The notes under the pieces were generated by a model. The model did no database searches. It was not told the origin of the DNA and saw nothing but the letters and a program-made list of their open reading frames with translations. The translations under genes and the position numbers were made by a program. A stretch of 64,000 bases of DNA from Candidatus Gastranaerophilales bacterium (GTDB lineage: Bacteria > Cyanobacteriota > Vampirovibrionia > Gastranaerophilales > Gastranaerophilaceae), in assembly GCA_944325885.1 (NCBI GenBank), contig CALVBT010000009.1, positions 22,182 through 86,181 of the forward strand, in the 5' to 3' direction. Positions 17,987 to 26,302 of this stretch are shown here, piece by piece. Position 1 is the first letter of the stretch. Every line of letters begins with the position of its first letter.

Positions 17987-18222
17987 AAATTTGCTATTTT
18001 TTTTGCTGCTTCTTCAGGCGTACCATAGGTTTTTAAGAGTGCTTTCACAATCTTTGGCATCTGGCAGACAAAAGAATAGTGTCCTCTTGATAATGAGCAT
18101 TTTTTGCAATCAGAATTAATCTCATAGCATTCAATAGCCTGCAAAGTCCAATTCTGCATAATTGACGGAGAAATTTCTCCATTAGTTTGCGGTACATATA
18201 CATCTTTTAAAGAAACAATCAT
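17983..18222 (-). CDS. Small four-cysteine hypothetical protein
   Basis: The 79-residue protein has four cysteines (CYEINSDCKKCSLSRGHYSF then C), a C-x6-C-x2-C-x11-C pattern that could bind zinc or an iron-sulfur cluster. The C-terminal helix KALLKTYGTPEEAAKKIANF is conserved-looking. I chose ATG 18222 rather than the upstream GTG because AAGGG lies 8 bases before it. No family recognised. It stands alone between convergent and minus-strand neighbours. Confidence 0.65.
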   Translation of the reverse strand: MIVSLKDVYVPQTNGEISPSIMQNWTLQAIECYEINSDCKKCSLSRGHYSFVCQMPKIVKALLKTYGTPEEAAKKIANF

Positions 18223-18303
18223 AAAACACACCCTTACACCCTAGCCTTATTATCAATATAACGCATTTTGTTATATAATTACTCGGCTTAATGAAGGATA
18301 TTA

Positions 18304-19077
18304 CTACACCGGTAGAACATGGGCATCGTAAACTATTTTCAAGCCCTCGAGTGTAATATTAGGATTTATATAATCAAACTTTCTTTCCATATACTCTGCA
18401 ACAATGTCAGAGTATCCGCCTGTAGCTATAATGACTGCTCTTTCTCCGAGTTCCTGCTCACATTCTTTTATAAGACCGTCTATCATGCAGGCATGGCCTC
18501 TTACAATACCGGACAGCATTGCATCAATAGTGTTTCTGCCTATTGCATTGTTCGGTGCTTCTATTTTAATCAAAGGCAGCTTGGATGTGAATTTTTTTAA
18601 GCTTTCAGCCTGTATTTTCATACCGGCACAAATAATACCGCCTATAAATTCCCCGTTGGATTTTACAATATCAAATGATGTTGCTGTCCCCATATCAACA
18701 ACTATACAGGTTTTGTTATACAATTTGTATGCTGCAAAAGCATTTACAATCCTGTCTGCGCCCACTTCTTCCGGATAATCGACGGAATATTTTAACAGAT
18801 TTGTTGTCTTGTTGGACACAACAAAAGGTTCAATATTGAGGTATCTTTTCAAAGCATTTTTGTATCTTTCCGTAAGACATACCACAACGCTGCATAAGCA
18901 GGCAGAATCAACCTTTGTGTCATAATTGTGTATACGAAGCAAATTTATAAGCAAAATGCCTATCTCGTCTTCTGAACGGTGTTTTTCTGACGCAATAGAC
19001 CAAGTTTCGACAAGATTGCTGCCGTCAAAAAGCCCTATTGTTGTAGATGTGTTTCCTATATCCAGTGTTAATAACAT
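18304..19077 (-). CDS. coaX: Type III pantothenate kinase
   Basis: This enzyme phosphorylates pantothenate, the first committed step of coenzyme A synthesis. The 257-residue protein begins LTLDIGNTSTTIGLFDG (ATP-binding P-loop of the ASKHA fold) and has VGADRIVNAFAAYKLY, VVDMGTATSFDIV and GGIICAGMKIQAESL, all typical of CoaX. It lacks the type I and II kinase motifs. Together with panB and panC at 31-33 kb, the window holds three CoA-pathway steps. It is divergent from the 19155 gene. Confidence 0.96.
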   Translation of the reverse strand: MLLTLDIGNTSTTIGLFDGSNLVETWSIASEKHRSEDEIGILLINLLRIHNYDTKVDSACLCSVVVCLTERYKNALKRYLNIEPFVVSNKTTNLLKYSVDYPEEVGADRIVNAFAAYKLYNKTCIVVDMGTATSFDIVKSNGEFIGGIICAGMKIQAESLKKFTSKLPLIKIEAPNNAIGRNTIDAMLSGIVRGHACMIDGLIKECEQELGERAVIIATGGYSDIVAEYMERKFDYINPNITLEGLKIVYDAHVLPV

Positions 19078-19116
19078 ATTTACCTCGCATAATATTCTAT
19101 CAAAAAAAGAAATTTT

Positions 19117-19125
19117 TGCTATAAT
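19117..19125 (+). promoter_or_regulatory. Extended -10 promoter element
   Basis: TGCTATAAT is a perfect extended -10 element 30 bases before the 19155 start codon. No good -35 is present, as expected for extended -10 promoters. It probably drives the 19155-lspA-rluD-21464 operon. Confidence 0.6.
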
Positions 19126-19154
19126 ATAACTACAGAAGTATAAAGAGAGATAGA

Positions 19155-20087
19155 ATGAAAAGAATATTATTTATTACGGCACTTGCACTGGCTTTATTTT
19201 TCCAGGTACCTGCTTTTGCAGAAGACAATACCGAATTTTTGAATATAGGCTTCCACAAACTTACTGACGCTGAACCAGAACAGCAAATTAGAAATATATT
19301 CCAAAATTATCAAAAATATTCAAACAGTAAAAATTTGTCCGGATTTTTAAATCTGCATGACGATTCATATTACAGCTCTGACGGTTACGGCAAAGACAGA
19401 CTGAAAGAACTTGTACAAGAATCATGGAAAGATTATCCGGGAGTAAAATACCGTGTAAAAATAATGTCTGTAGATGTTGATGTGGACAATGCTACAGTTA
19501 TTGCAAAAGAAAGACTATACGGAAACACTGATTTTACGGTTGAATATGTCAAAGGATACGGTTTTATTGATTCAGAATCAACAACAATCTATTATCTAAA
19601 AAGATTTTCTAACGAGTGGCGTATAACTTCAGACTTTATCGTAAATGAAAAGAACTCAATCAGATACGGACTCGCAAAATATATCCCTATGCGCCTTGAT
19701 GCTCCTGCATTGATAGGGCCGGATGAGGATTACACAGCAATACTTAAATTAAATATTCCAAAATCCTATCTTGCACTCATTTCCATCAACAACGAGCCTA
19801 TTACATATCCGCTGCAAAAAAGTACGGAGGTTTTCAGAAGCTTAAAACCAACAGGAATACAGGAGCGCATACTCCACAGCAATGACGGAACAAAAAATGA
19901 AAACGCAGTTGCATCAATAGGTATTGCAAAACCTAACATAAAAGATTCAAATATTAACGTTAACATTGTGGGTATTGCTTTTCTTTCAAGCAGGGTGAAC
20001 GTGGTCAAACATAAGATTGAAACTCCGGTACAAAAAACAGAAACAAATACCGAAGCAAAAGCAGATACTGCAGGCGGTAAAAAGTAA
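19155..20087 (+). CDS. Secreted NTF2/SnoaL-like hypothetical protein
   Basis: The 310-residue protein has a signal peptide (residues 1-22, ending PAFAED). Residues about 35-165 resemble an NTF2-like fold used by exported ketosteroid-isomerase-type domains (IRNIFQNYQKYSNSKNLSG, then WRITSDFIV). The remaining part (about 170-285) is beta-rich (PALIGPDEDYTAILKLNIP) and ends in a Thr/Glu/Ala/Lys tail. No catalytic residues identified. It is the first gene of an operon with lspA and rluD; its stop overlaps the lspA start (TAATGG). Confidence 0.65.
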   Translation: MKRILFITALALALFFQVPAFAEDNTEFLNIGFHKLTDAEPEQQIRNIFQNYQKYSNSKNLSGFLNLHDDSYYSSDGYGKDRLKELVQESWKDYPGVKYRVKIMSVDVDVDNATVIAKERLYGNTDFTVEYVKGYGFIDSESTTIYYLKRFSNEWRITSDFIVNEKNSIRYGLAKYIPMRLDAPALIGPDEDYTAILKLNIPKSYLALISINNEPITYPLQKSTEVFRSLKPTGIQERILHSNDGTKNENAVASIGIAKPNIKDSNINVNIVGIAFLSSRVNVVKHKIETPVQKTETNTEAKADTAGGKK

Positions 20088-20575
20088 TGGAAATGCTTAA
20101 GGATAAAAAACTCTGGATTTTTACCTTTAGTACACTGATTTTCTGTGTTATTTCTTTTTTGACCAGATACATTCTGGTAGCACATTTTAATAATTTTAAT
20201 TTCAAAATTTTTACTATAGAGTACATAAAGAACTACGGTGCGGCTTTTAGCCTTTTTCACACTCATACGTCAATGCTGATAAATGTTTCTATAATAATTT
20301 TGTTTCTGGCATTGTTTTATATATACAAAAATATCAGCAAATTCACAAAAACTGATGTATTTTTCTCATCAATGCTGTGTGCGGGTATAATTTGCAACCT
20401 TTTGGAAAGACTTATGGACGGATATGTTACTGACTATTTCAGGCTCAATTTTGTGATGTTTCCGATATTCAATATGTCTGATGTCTTTATTTGTATTGGT
20501 GCTTTCATACTTGTTTGTAATATACTTTTTAATGATGACCCAGCAGAAGCAACCGAAAATCAAAATAACGATTGA
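20087..20575 (+). CDS. lspA: Lipoprotein signal peptidase (signal peptidase II)
   Basis: This membrane aspartic protease removes signal peptides from prolipoproteins. The 162-residue protein has four hydrophobic segments. The two catalytic aspartates are in GYVTDYFRL and FNMSDVFI. The family segments YIKNYGAAFSLF and IICNLLERLMDGYV match the usual NxGAAF and GNxxDR boxes, the latter with Cys-Asn in place of Gly-Asn. The start overlaps the preceding stop by one base. The end overlaps rluD, so translation is coupled. The ordering lspA-rluD is common in bacteria. Confidence 0.93.
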   Translation: MEMLKDKKLWIFTFSTLIFCVISFLTRYILVAHFNNFNFKIFTIEYIKNYGAAFSLFHTHTSMLINVSIIILFLALFYIYKNISKFTKTDVFFSSMLCAGIICNLLERLMDGYVTDYFRLNFVMFPIFNMSDVFICIGAFILVCNILFNDDPAEATENQNND

Positions 20576-21467
20576 ACAAGAAGATGCAGGACAGCGCATT
20601 GACAGTTTTCTGTCCAATATATACCCCGATTTGTCACGTTCCTATTTGCAAAAACAGATTAAAAATGCAAACATACTGGTCAACAATAACACGACAAAAC
20701 CCGCTTATATACTAAAAAATGATGACACTGTAGAACTGGAATCAGATACAAAACCCGCACTGGTTATTAAACCTGAAAACATTCCTCTTGATATTAAATA
20801 TGAAGACGAATCAATGCTCGTGGTCAACAAGCCGGCCGGCATGCTTACACATCCGACTTCAACAGAAACTACAAATACTCTAGTAAATGCTCTTTTGTAC
20901 TATACAAACGGACATCTCTCTGATTGCAACGGTATAAACAGGCCGGGTATTGTCCACAGACTTGACAGAAACACATCCGGACTCTTGATGATAGCAAAAA
21001 CAAATGCTGCCTATGAAAGCCTTAAAGCTCAAATGCAGGCAAAAACTGTTGAAAAGAAGTATTATGCAATTGTTTGCGGAAATTTTGAAGCAACAGAAGG
21101 AACTATAGATAAAAATATAGGCAGACATCCCACAAAACCTGAAAAAATGGCTGTAGTTCCTGATGGAAAGCCATCTGTTACGCATTATAAAGTGCTGGAA
21201 CAGTTTAAGAGGTACACACTGCTGGAAATCAATCTTGAAACAGGCAGAACGCATCAGATAAGAGTACACATGTCACACATAGGCCATCCGGTTGCAAATG
21301 ACACAATGTATGGTGCTACAAAGTTTCCTGTTAAAACAAAAGAACAGGTACTGGAAGCTTTTTCTCTAAAATTTGTTTCACCAGCTGACAATGCACAAAA
21401 GCACATAGAAATCGGTTTTGATGATGATATAATTAAGTCATTGAATTATTTAAGGAGCAAAAAATGA
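20532..21467 (+). CDS. rluD: 23S rRNA pseudouridine synthase, RluD type
   Basis: The 311-residue enzyme isomerises uridines in 23S rRNA. The N-terminal S4 RNA-binding domain (about 10-70) contains GQRIDSFLSNIYPDLSRSYL. The catalytic core has the RluA-family motif GIVHRLDRNTSGLL with the catalytic Asp, plus LETGRTHQIRVHMSHIGHPV. I chose ATG 20532 because translation from further upstream would add a hydrophobic lspA-shadow segment foreign to the family. It overlaps lspA by 44 bases. The exact RluA/C/D specificity is not certain. Confidence 0.9.
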   Translation: MMTQQKQPKIKITIEQEDAGQRIDSFLSNIYPDLSRSYLQKQIKNANILVNNNTTKPAYILKNDDTVELESDTKPALVIKPENIPLDIKYEDESMLVVNKPAGMLTHPTSTETTNTLVNALLYYTNGHLSDCNGINRPGIVHRLDRNTSGLLMIAKTNAAYESLKAQMQAKTVEKKYYAIVCGNFEATEGTIDKNIGRHPTKPEKMAVVPDGKPSVTHYKVLEQFKRYTLLEINLETGRTHQIRVHMSHIGHPVANDTMYGATKFPVKTKEQVLEAFSLKFVSPADNAQKHIEIGFDDDIIKSLNYLRSKK

Positions 21468-21826
21468 ATAAAACAATAGAAAAATATTTGTATATATCAA
21501 TAGAAATAGTTGTTACACTTATGTTCTTGGCTTTTGTGTATTTCAATTTTTCAAAAGAAGTACAATATTTTTGCCCGTTAATGCAAAAAACATACACAAC
21601 AAAGCTTGTTTACTTAGCACTGCTTATATTTGCTGCTGCGCAGGCAGGCGGTTTTTGTTTGAGCGCATTTCTTAAAACAAAAGTAGATGCACTGTGTAAT
21701 GCATATCAAAAAAGACATGAGAGCATTTCTGTTGAAAAAGACAATGACAAGGCAAAGATTGCTGCATTGGAAGCCAAAATCTCAACTTTAGAAGCAGCAT
21801 TGGACTCTGCATTGAACAATAAATAG
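21464..21826 (+). CDS. Two-helix membrane protein with coiled coil
   Basis: The 120-residue protein has two membrane segments (about 12-28 and 48-68), then a C-terminal coiled coil rich in Lys, Glu and Ala (KAKIAALEAKISTLEAALDS). Its ATG overlaps the rluD stop (ATGA), so it is the last cistron of the lspA-rluD operon, followed by a long terminator hairpin. No family recognised. Confidence 0.7.
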   Translation: MNKTIEKYLYISIEIVVTLMFLAFVYFNFSKEVQYFCPLMQKTYTTKLVYLALLIFAAAQAGGFCLSAFLKTKVDALCNAYQKRHESISVEKDNDKAKIAALEAKISTLEAALDSALNNK

Positions 21827-21848
21827 ATAAAAAGTATATACTCAATTT

Positions 21849-21900
21849 TAGCCATAGCTAAAGATAATTTCCCAAAAAGTCTTTAGTTATGGCTATTTTA
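21849..21900 (+). terminator. Rho-independent terminator with long stem
   Basis: TAGCCATAGCTAAAGA (21849-21864) pairs with TCTTTAGTTATGGCTA (21880-21895), followed by T's. It closes the operon that ends at 21826. Confidence 0.85.
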
Positions 21901-21941
21901 GTATATTGTAAAGAAATGTAACACAATATATAATAAATATA

Positions 21942-21977
21942 GCAATTTTCTATAACAATTTTTGTTTATATATATAC
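21942..21977 (+). promoter_or_regulatory. Promoter of the GCAATTTTC-N16-TATATA type
   Basis: GCAATTTTC at 21942-21950, 16 bases, then TATATATATAC at 21967-21977. An AAGAAATGTAAC element lies 31 bases upstream of the box, at 21911. The gene starts about 90 bases downstream, leaving an unusually long 5' leader that ends in a strong AAGGAG site. Confidence 0.55.
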
Positions 21978-22066
21978 AAGAGAGAAAAAAGAAAAACTAG
22001 ATACCAAATACCATTTATTAAATTATTTACCCGTACCACTAGACAAAAGTTTTAAGGAGAGCAAAA

Positions 22067-22372
22067 ATGACTATAGGGGCTATCAACACAAGATTATTAT
22101 CTTTGACATTGTACAAAAGCAACTTGGAATTCAGCATCACTTCTATAAGCAACCAAAGACAACAGATTGCTTATCAAACAGCTACATTATCAAACGTAGA
22201 CTGGGAAAATGACCCGAGAGTAAAACAACTTCAGGCTATGGATTCATACCTTGAGTTGCAGCAAAAGAACCTCGAAACTCAACAGAAAGCTGCTGCTTCT
22301 GAATTGGAAAGTATGCAGAAAATCTTAGATACAAACGTCAAGAAAGACTTTACTTTGAACTTGAACGCATAA
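22067..22372 (+). CDS. Small all-helical hypothetical protein
   Basis: The 101-residue protein lacks a signal peptide and membrane helix. It begins MTIGAINTRLLSLTLYKSNL and has a helical hairpin composition, with a C-terminal coiled-coil-like stretch LETQQKAAASELESMQKIL. That segment resembles IETQLKAADTELQKIEEQ in the 61609 gene, so the two may be distant relatives sharing both fold and promoter type. An AAGGAG site lies 7 bases before the ATG. Heptad-rich small proteins like this can be secreted filament or virion-like subunits; that is speculation. Confidence 0.7.
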   Translation: MTIGAINTRLLSLTLYKSNLEFSITSISNQRQQIAYQTATLSNVDWENDPRVKQLQAMDSYLELQQKNLETQQKAAASELESMQKILDTNVKKDFTLNLNA

Positions 22373-22497
22373 TCTTTCTGCAATTACTTAGTGCCATTAT
22401 TTGCGGCAACAAGTAAATACCATCAGTATATTATCATTCCGTTATAAATTTAACATTAAAATTGAAATCGGCAGGCTTATTTGTTAATATAAGCTTA

Positions 22498-22788
22498 ATG
22501 AATATCTTTCAAACATTTGAGCTATTCTTGTCGCAACCGTTGAGTATTATTCGAGATAGAATAATACAAATTTGTCATGTGGAAACAAATGGTGTAGAAG
22601 TATCAAACAAAATCCAGTTTAATCTGTCGAATGAATCGGCTCAAATCAATGTTTACAACAGCCCCAAGGTATATAAACTATTAACAACGGTTTTGTACAA
22701 AAAAGATAAATTGAGCGAGATAAAAAGAAATGATAATAAAAAAAGCCCAATTCATAACAAGCGCCCAAAAACTCTCACAATGTCCTGA
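22498..22788 (+). CDS. Possible small protein overlapping engB
   Basis: A 96-residue frame from ATG 22498 (MNIFQTFELFLSQPLSIIRD) runs 59 bases into engB in another frame. The first about 80 residues have ordinary protein composition. The tail (HNKRPKTLTMS) is where it overlaps engB. No convincing ribosome site precedes the ATG. It could instead be an untranslated leader of engB. Low confidence. Confidence 0.3.
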   Translation: MNIFQTFELFLSQPLSIIRDRIIQICHVETNGVEVSNKIQFNLSNESAQINVYNSPKVYKLLTTVLYKKDKLSEIKRNDNKKSPIHNKRPKTLTMS

Positions 22789-23302
22789 TTTCAATTTGCC
22801 TGAAATTGCACTGTTAGGACGTTCAAATGTGGGGAAATCCTCATTTATAAACGCTATAACAAACAATTCAAAGCTTGCCAAAACAAGTAATAAACCGGGT
22901 AAAACAAGGCTTATAAACCTTTTTAACTTTAATGAGAAATTTATAGTAGCTGACCTTCCGGGATACGGCTATGCACAGGTATCTAAAGAAATGCAAAACG
23001 AGTGGCAAAAAAATCTTGAAGAATACCTGCTCAACCGCTCCAGCCTCAAGCTTTTAATTCAATTCATTGATTCCAGACACGAAATACAAAAAAATGACCT
23101 GCAGATGCAGGAATGGCTCTTTCATCACGGGCTAAATTCAATAGTAATAGCGACAAAGATAGATTTGACACCAAAATCAAAAATTTTGTCTAAAATCAAT
23201 GAACTAAAAAAGGTAACACATAGAGAAGTGTTACCCTTTTCTGCAGTAAATTCACGCTATAATGATGCAATAATAAAATATCTCGAAACAGCACTATTAT
23301 AA
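22730..23302 (+). CDS. engB: Ribosome-biogenesis GTPase EngB/YsxC
   Basis: The 190-residue GTPase is needed for 50S subunit assembly. The P-loop is LLGRSNVGKSSFINAI (about 28-43). The switch region is PGKTRLINLFNF, G3 is DLPGYGYAQVS, and the base-specificity motif is TKID. Length matches the family. The ATG lies within the end of the preceding small frame. The stop overlaps the convergent zinc-ribbon gene by six bases. Confidence 0.95.
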   Translation: MIIKKAQFITSAQKLSQCPDFNLPEIALLGRSNVGKSSFINAITNNSKLAKTSNKPGKTRLINLFNFNEKFIVADLPGYGYAQVSKEMQNEWQKNLEEYLLNRSSLKLLIQFIDSRHEIQKNDLQMQEWLFHHGLNSIVIATKIDLTPKSKILSKINELKKVTHREVLPFSAVNSRYNDAIIKYLETALL

Positions 23303-23638
23303 GTTCTTTTTTAAGTTTTCGGGAATGTACTGCTCCCACTTTTCATCCAGATTCTTAAAGAAATTATGTGCATCAATAACATCGTCATAGCATATCGCAT
23401 CCGGTCCCTCTTGTATTTGAAGAGCGACATCAGACGGTGCTGCCGATGCAAGGTCTTTTTCATCGCATCCGCCTAACAGCGCAATGCCGAAAGATTTGCC
23501 GCAATGCTGGCAAATAACTTGAATTACAGTAAGATTCTTTTCCTTTCTTAAGACGAAAACAGAATCTTCCGTAAAGTCGGATTTGCACTCAGAACAGCAC
23601 ATATCCGAAAACAGCATATTTACAATTTTCTTGTTCAT
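23297..23638 (-). CDS. Small zinc-ribbon hypothetical protein
   Basis: The 113-residue protein has two Cys pairs (CCSECKSDF near 14-22 and CQHCGKSFG near 44-52), forming a treble-clef or ribbon-like zinc site in the N-terminal half. The C-terminal half is acidic and helical (DDVIDAHNFFKNLDEKWEQY). The function is unknown; it may be a nucleic-acid or protein-binding adaptor. It stands alone on the minus strand. Confidence 0.7.
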   Translation of the reverse strand: MNKKIVNMLFSDMCCSECKSDFTEDSVFVLRKEKNLTVIQVICQHCGKSFGIALLGGCDEKDLASAAPSDVALQIQEGPDAICYDDVIDAHNFFKNLDEKWEQYIPENLKKNL

Positions 23639-23704
23639 ACAACCCTCATTTTACTATAAATATTAAGTTTTATATATTTTTATTAAAATTCCACCAAAAA
23701 GATG

Positions 23705-23734
23705 TTTAGAAATTAAAAAAATGGGCATTATAAT
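23705..23734 (+). promoter_or_regulatory. Sigma-70-like promoter of a 31-residue protein
   Basis: TTTAGA at 23705-23710, 18 bases, then a perfect TATAAT at 23729-23734. The tiny gene at 23783 begins 48 bases later, and a terminator hairpin follows it, so a self-contained short transcript of about 210 bases is expected. Confidence 0.5.
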
Positions 23735-23782
23735 CATGTAACAGTTAAATGTTGTAGTTAAATAGATAAAGTAGGTGGCATC

Positions 23783-23878
23783 ATGGAAATTCTAAGTTTA
23801 GTAGCATTTGGCGGTTTAATGTACCTGTGTTTCATTACTATTCCTGAATTTATGGAAAAAAGAGCTGCACAGCACTAA
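23783..23878 (+). CDS. 31-residue single-helix membrane microprotein
   Basis: The frame from ATG 23783 encodes a 31-residue peptide: MEIL, then a hydrophobic helix (SLVAFGGLMYLCFITIP), then EFMEKRAAQH. GTAGGTGG lies about 6 bases upstream as a ribosome site. It has its own promoter and terminator, which argues it is real. Single-helix peptides of this size are often accessory subunits of membrane complexes; no specific family is recognised. Confidence 0.55.
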   Translation: MEILSLVAFGGLMYLCFITIPEFMEKRAAQH

Positions 23879-23909
23879 TAAATAGCCAATAAAAAGAAAT
23901 TATCACGGA

Positions 23910-23955
23910 TATACCCTTGAAATCAGTTGTTTACACTGTTTTTAAGGGTATTTCT
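23910..23955 (+). terminator. Terminator hairpin
   Basis: ATACCCTT pairs with AAGGGTAT around a large loop (about 28 bases that partly pair as AA/TT), followed by TTCTT. It closes the 31-residue peptide transcript. Confidence 0.6.
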
Positions 23956-23994
23956 TATTAAATATGACGAACAAAGCGTTTAAAAGTTCCTGGA

Positions 23995-24573
23995 TTATAA
24001 AATTCCTTTTGTTGAAGGAATGGCATTGCCGCTGCCTTTTTTTGCAGCCTCTGCCGTTGCTCTTGCAAAAGCTTTAAACGCAGCTTCTACTATATGATGA
24101 GAATCAACGCCGTCCAGCTGTTTTATATGGACTGCACACCTTGCATTTTGGGCAAAACTGTTGAAAAAGTGAGGCAGAAGAATAGCAGAAAAATCAGAAA
24201 TTTTTTCTTCCTTTATATCCAGAGCCAAACGAGAGCATGCTCTGCCTGAAAAATCCACAGCAGAAAGCACCAGTGCCTCGTCCATGGGCAGAACAAAGTA
24301 TCCGTATCTATTTATACCCGCCTTATCATTTAAAGCCTCATTAAAGGCACTGCCCAGTGCAAGAGCAACATCCTCAACCAGATGATGTTCATCCCCGTCA
24401 AGAGATTTTGCCTTAATTGTTAAATCAAAGCCGCTATGGTGACAAAACTGTTCTAACATATGTTTGAAGAACAAACACTCGCACTCAACGTGATAGGCAC
24501 CGTTTCCGTCAAGATTAAGCTCTATAGATATTTCTGTTTCCTTGGTATTTCGTTTTACGCAACTATATCTCAT
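23995..24573 (-). CDS. hisB: Imidazoleglycerol-phosphate dehydratase
   Basis: This enzyme catalyses the sixth histidine-synthesis step, a Mn-dependent dehydration. The 192-residue protein has FFKHMLEQFCHHSGFDL, DEHHLVEDVALALG and DSHHIVEAAFKAFARA, matching the paired His/Glu metal sites of both half-domains. ATG 24573 is preferred over the upstream frame extension because the protein then begins at the usual position and GGAG lies 10 bases before. The start lies inside the end of the HisC-HAD gene (11-base overlap). It is monofunctional, with no phosphatase domain of its own. Confidence 0.95.
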   Translation of the reverse strand: MRYSCVKRNTKETEISIELNLDGNGAYHVECECLFFKHMLEQFCHHSGFDLTIKAKSLDGDEHHLVEDVALALGSAFNEALNDKAGINRYGYFVLPMDEALVLSAVDFSGRACSRLALDIKEEKISDFSAILLPHFFNSFAQNARCAVHIKQLDGVDSHHIVEAAFKAFARATAEAAKKGSGNAIPSTKGIL

Positions 24574-26290
24574 CAGACAGTTTCTCCAATACAATCTTTA
24601 AATTGTTTATGTTATCAATAACATCATTATCGCCATTTTCAAGCAACAATTTTTTGTAATCCTCAGTTTTGTCAGAAGGCGGCAGAACGCCGACACCGTA
24701 GGCCCCAAAACCAGCAGCGCACTTTGCATCATCAACCGTATCGCCAAAGTAAATCAACCTGCTTGTAAAAAATGCGTCCTTTATTATGTTCAAGCCCTGC
24801 GGATGCGGTTTTTGCTGGCTTTTTGACAGATCATTCATTGTCACCATTACAGAAAAATACCTGTCCAAATCAAATTTCTTTAAAGTGTAGAGGGCTTCTT
24901 CTCTTGGCCTACCGGTAAAAAGTGCTATGTTGTATTTTTCAGCGAGATAAGCAAGCAATTTGGGGTCAATAAGCAAGGTTTCGTTGTTTATTGACCCGTT
25001 GCCGTCATTCCAGTAATGCTGTTGAAAAACAGTAACAATATCCTCATAAGCAAAATTAAACCCGTATTTTTCAATTAGGTGAGCTGTCAAGTCCCAATCA
25101 TTGTTCAAACCGCCTTGATTTTTTGCGGCTTTGATTTCCTCATCTGACAGCTCTTTGCCAGTAAAATACTGATAAGTGTATTTTACTGCGGCATAATAAG
25201 AATCAGAAACATCGACAAGCACTCCGTCCATATCAAAGACCAGTGTGTCACGTGAACTTATTACATCAATGATTTTTTTTGCTGCAGCAGCTGTAGGGAG
25301 CGTGATACGCAAACAACCTTTAAGTTCTTCCGAGTCTTTAAACTTTTTGACTATAATTTTGTTAAATTTTAATTTTTCATACAAAACCTCACACCTATTG
25401 CCAAAATCTGCAAGCAAGAAGTTTGCATAAGAATCGTAACATTTAACACCAAGTTTTGATAACTCATCAGTCAAATATTCTTTTGAGTTTTTTATTTCAT
25501 CTTTAACAAATTTTATGTAATTTTTATCACCAAGAGCAGCCTCAACAGCAGCTACAGCAACAGAATTTACGTTATAAGGGCTTAATAATTTTTTTATGTT
25601 CTCAATATTTTGAGGTGCAGATATTACACAGCCGAACCTCAAACCAGCAAGGGCAAAATCTTTTGAAAAAGACCTTACAACAACTACATTGTCGTAACTC
25701 TTCACCAGTTTGATATTAGATACATCAGAAAAGCTTGAATATGTTTCGTCAATAACAAAACATTTATCCGGATAAGCTTCTATCAGCTCCAAAATCGATT
25801 CTGTGCATACAATATCACCTGTAGGATTGTTAGGTGTTGTAATCAAAACTATTTTTACTCTGTCAGAAATCGCTGCGTTTATTTCATTCAGCGGGTATTC
25901 CCACTTTATTGTATAAGGAATTTCTATATACTCAGCACCAATTAGCGAAGCATACAACTTTGGCATTGAAAAAGACGGAAATGCTGTCAAAACTGCATCT
26001 TCTTTTGTCAAATAAGTATTCAAAACAGAGCAGAGAGCTTCATCTGCACCGTTTGTGATAGCAATATGATTTTTAGGTATATCAAAATATTGCGCCAATT
26101 TATCATAGACAGAGCCATAATATGGATAATGAGATACACTTGAAGAAGGGATGTTTCTTATTGCATCCATCACAAGTGCAGACGGCCCAATATAATTTTC
26201 ATTGGAATCAAGCTTCATATCCCAATTTTCAGGATACGCAGGCGTTTCATATACTTTTATGTTATTTAATTCTTTTCTTGGTTCAATCAT
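24563..26290 (-). CDS. HisC aminotransferase fused to a HAD phosphatase
   Basis: The 575-residue fusion has two enzymes. Residues 1-345 form a fold-I PLP aminotransferase of the histidinol-phosphate type (LDSNENYIGPS, TTPNNPTGDIV, and the PLP lysine in RSFSKDFALAGLRFG). Residues about 348-575 form a HAD subfamily I phosphatase (LVFDMDGVLVDVSDSYY, LFTGRPREEAL, then KPHPQGL and IYFGDTVDDAKCA). With HisB translated directly afterwards, the HAD domain plausibly removes phosphate from histidinol phosphate, giving HisC, histidinol phosphatase and HisB in one unit. The assignment of the HAD substrate is inference from context; the domains themselves are clear. Confidence 0.88.
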   Translation of the reverse strand: MIEPRKELNNIKVYETPAYPENWDMKLDSNENYIGPSALVMDAIRNIPSSSVSHYPYYGSVYDKLAQYFDIPKNHIAITNGADEALCSVLNTYLTKEDAVLTAFPSFSMPKLYASLIGAEYIEIPYTIKWEYPLNEINAAISDRVKIVLITTPNNPTGDIVCTESILELIEAYPDKCFVIDETYSSFSDVSNIKLVKSYDNVVVVRSFSKDFALAGLRFGCVISAPQNIENIKKLLSPYNVNSVAVAAVEAALGDKNYIKFVKDEIKNSKEYLTDELSKLGVKCYDSYANFLLADFGNRCEVLYEKLKFNKIIVKKFKDSEELKGCLRITLPTAAAAKKIIDVISSRDTLVFDMDGVLVDVSDSYYAAVKYTYQYFTGKELSDEEIKAAKNQGGLNNDWDLTAHLIEKYGFNFAYEDIVTVFQQHYWNDGNGSINNETLLIDPKLLAYLAEKYNIALFTGRPREEALYTLKKFDLDRYFSVMVTMNDLSKSQQKPHPQGLNIIKDAFFTSRLIYFGDTVDDAKCAAGFGAYGVGVLPPSDKTEDYKKLLLENGDNDVIDNINNLKIVLEKLSDEI

Positions 26291-26302
26291 TATTTAACGG
26301 CA

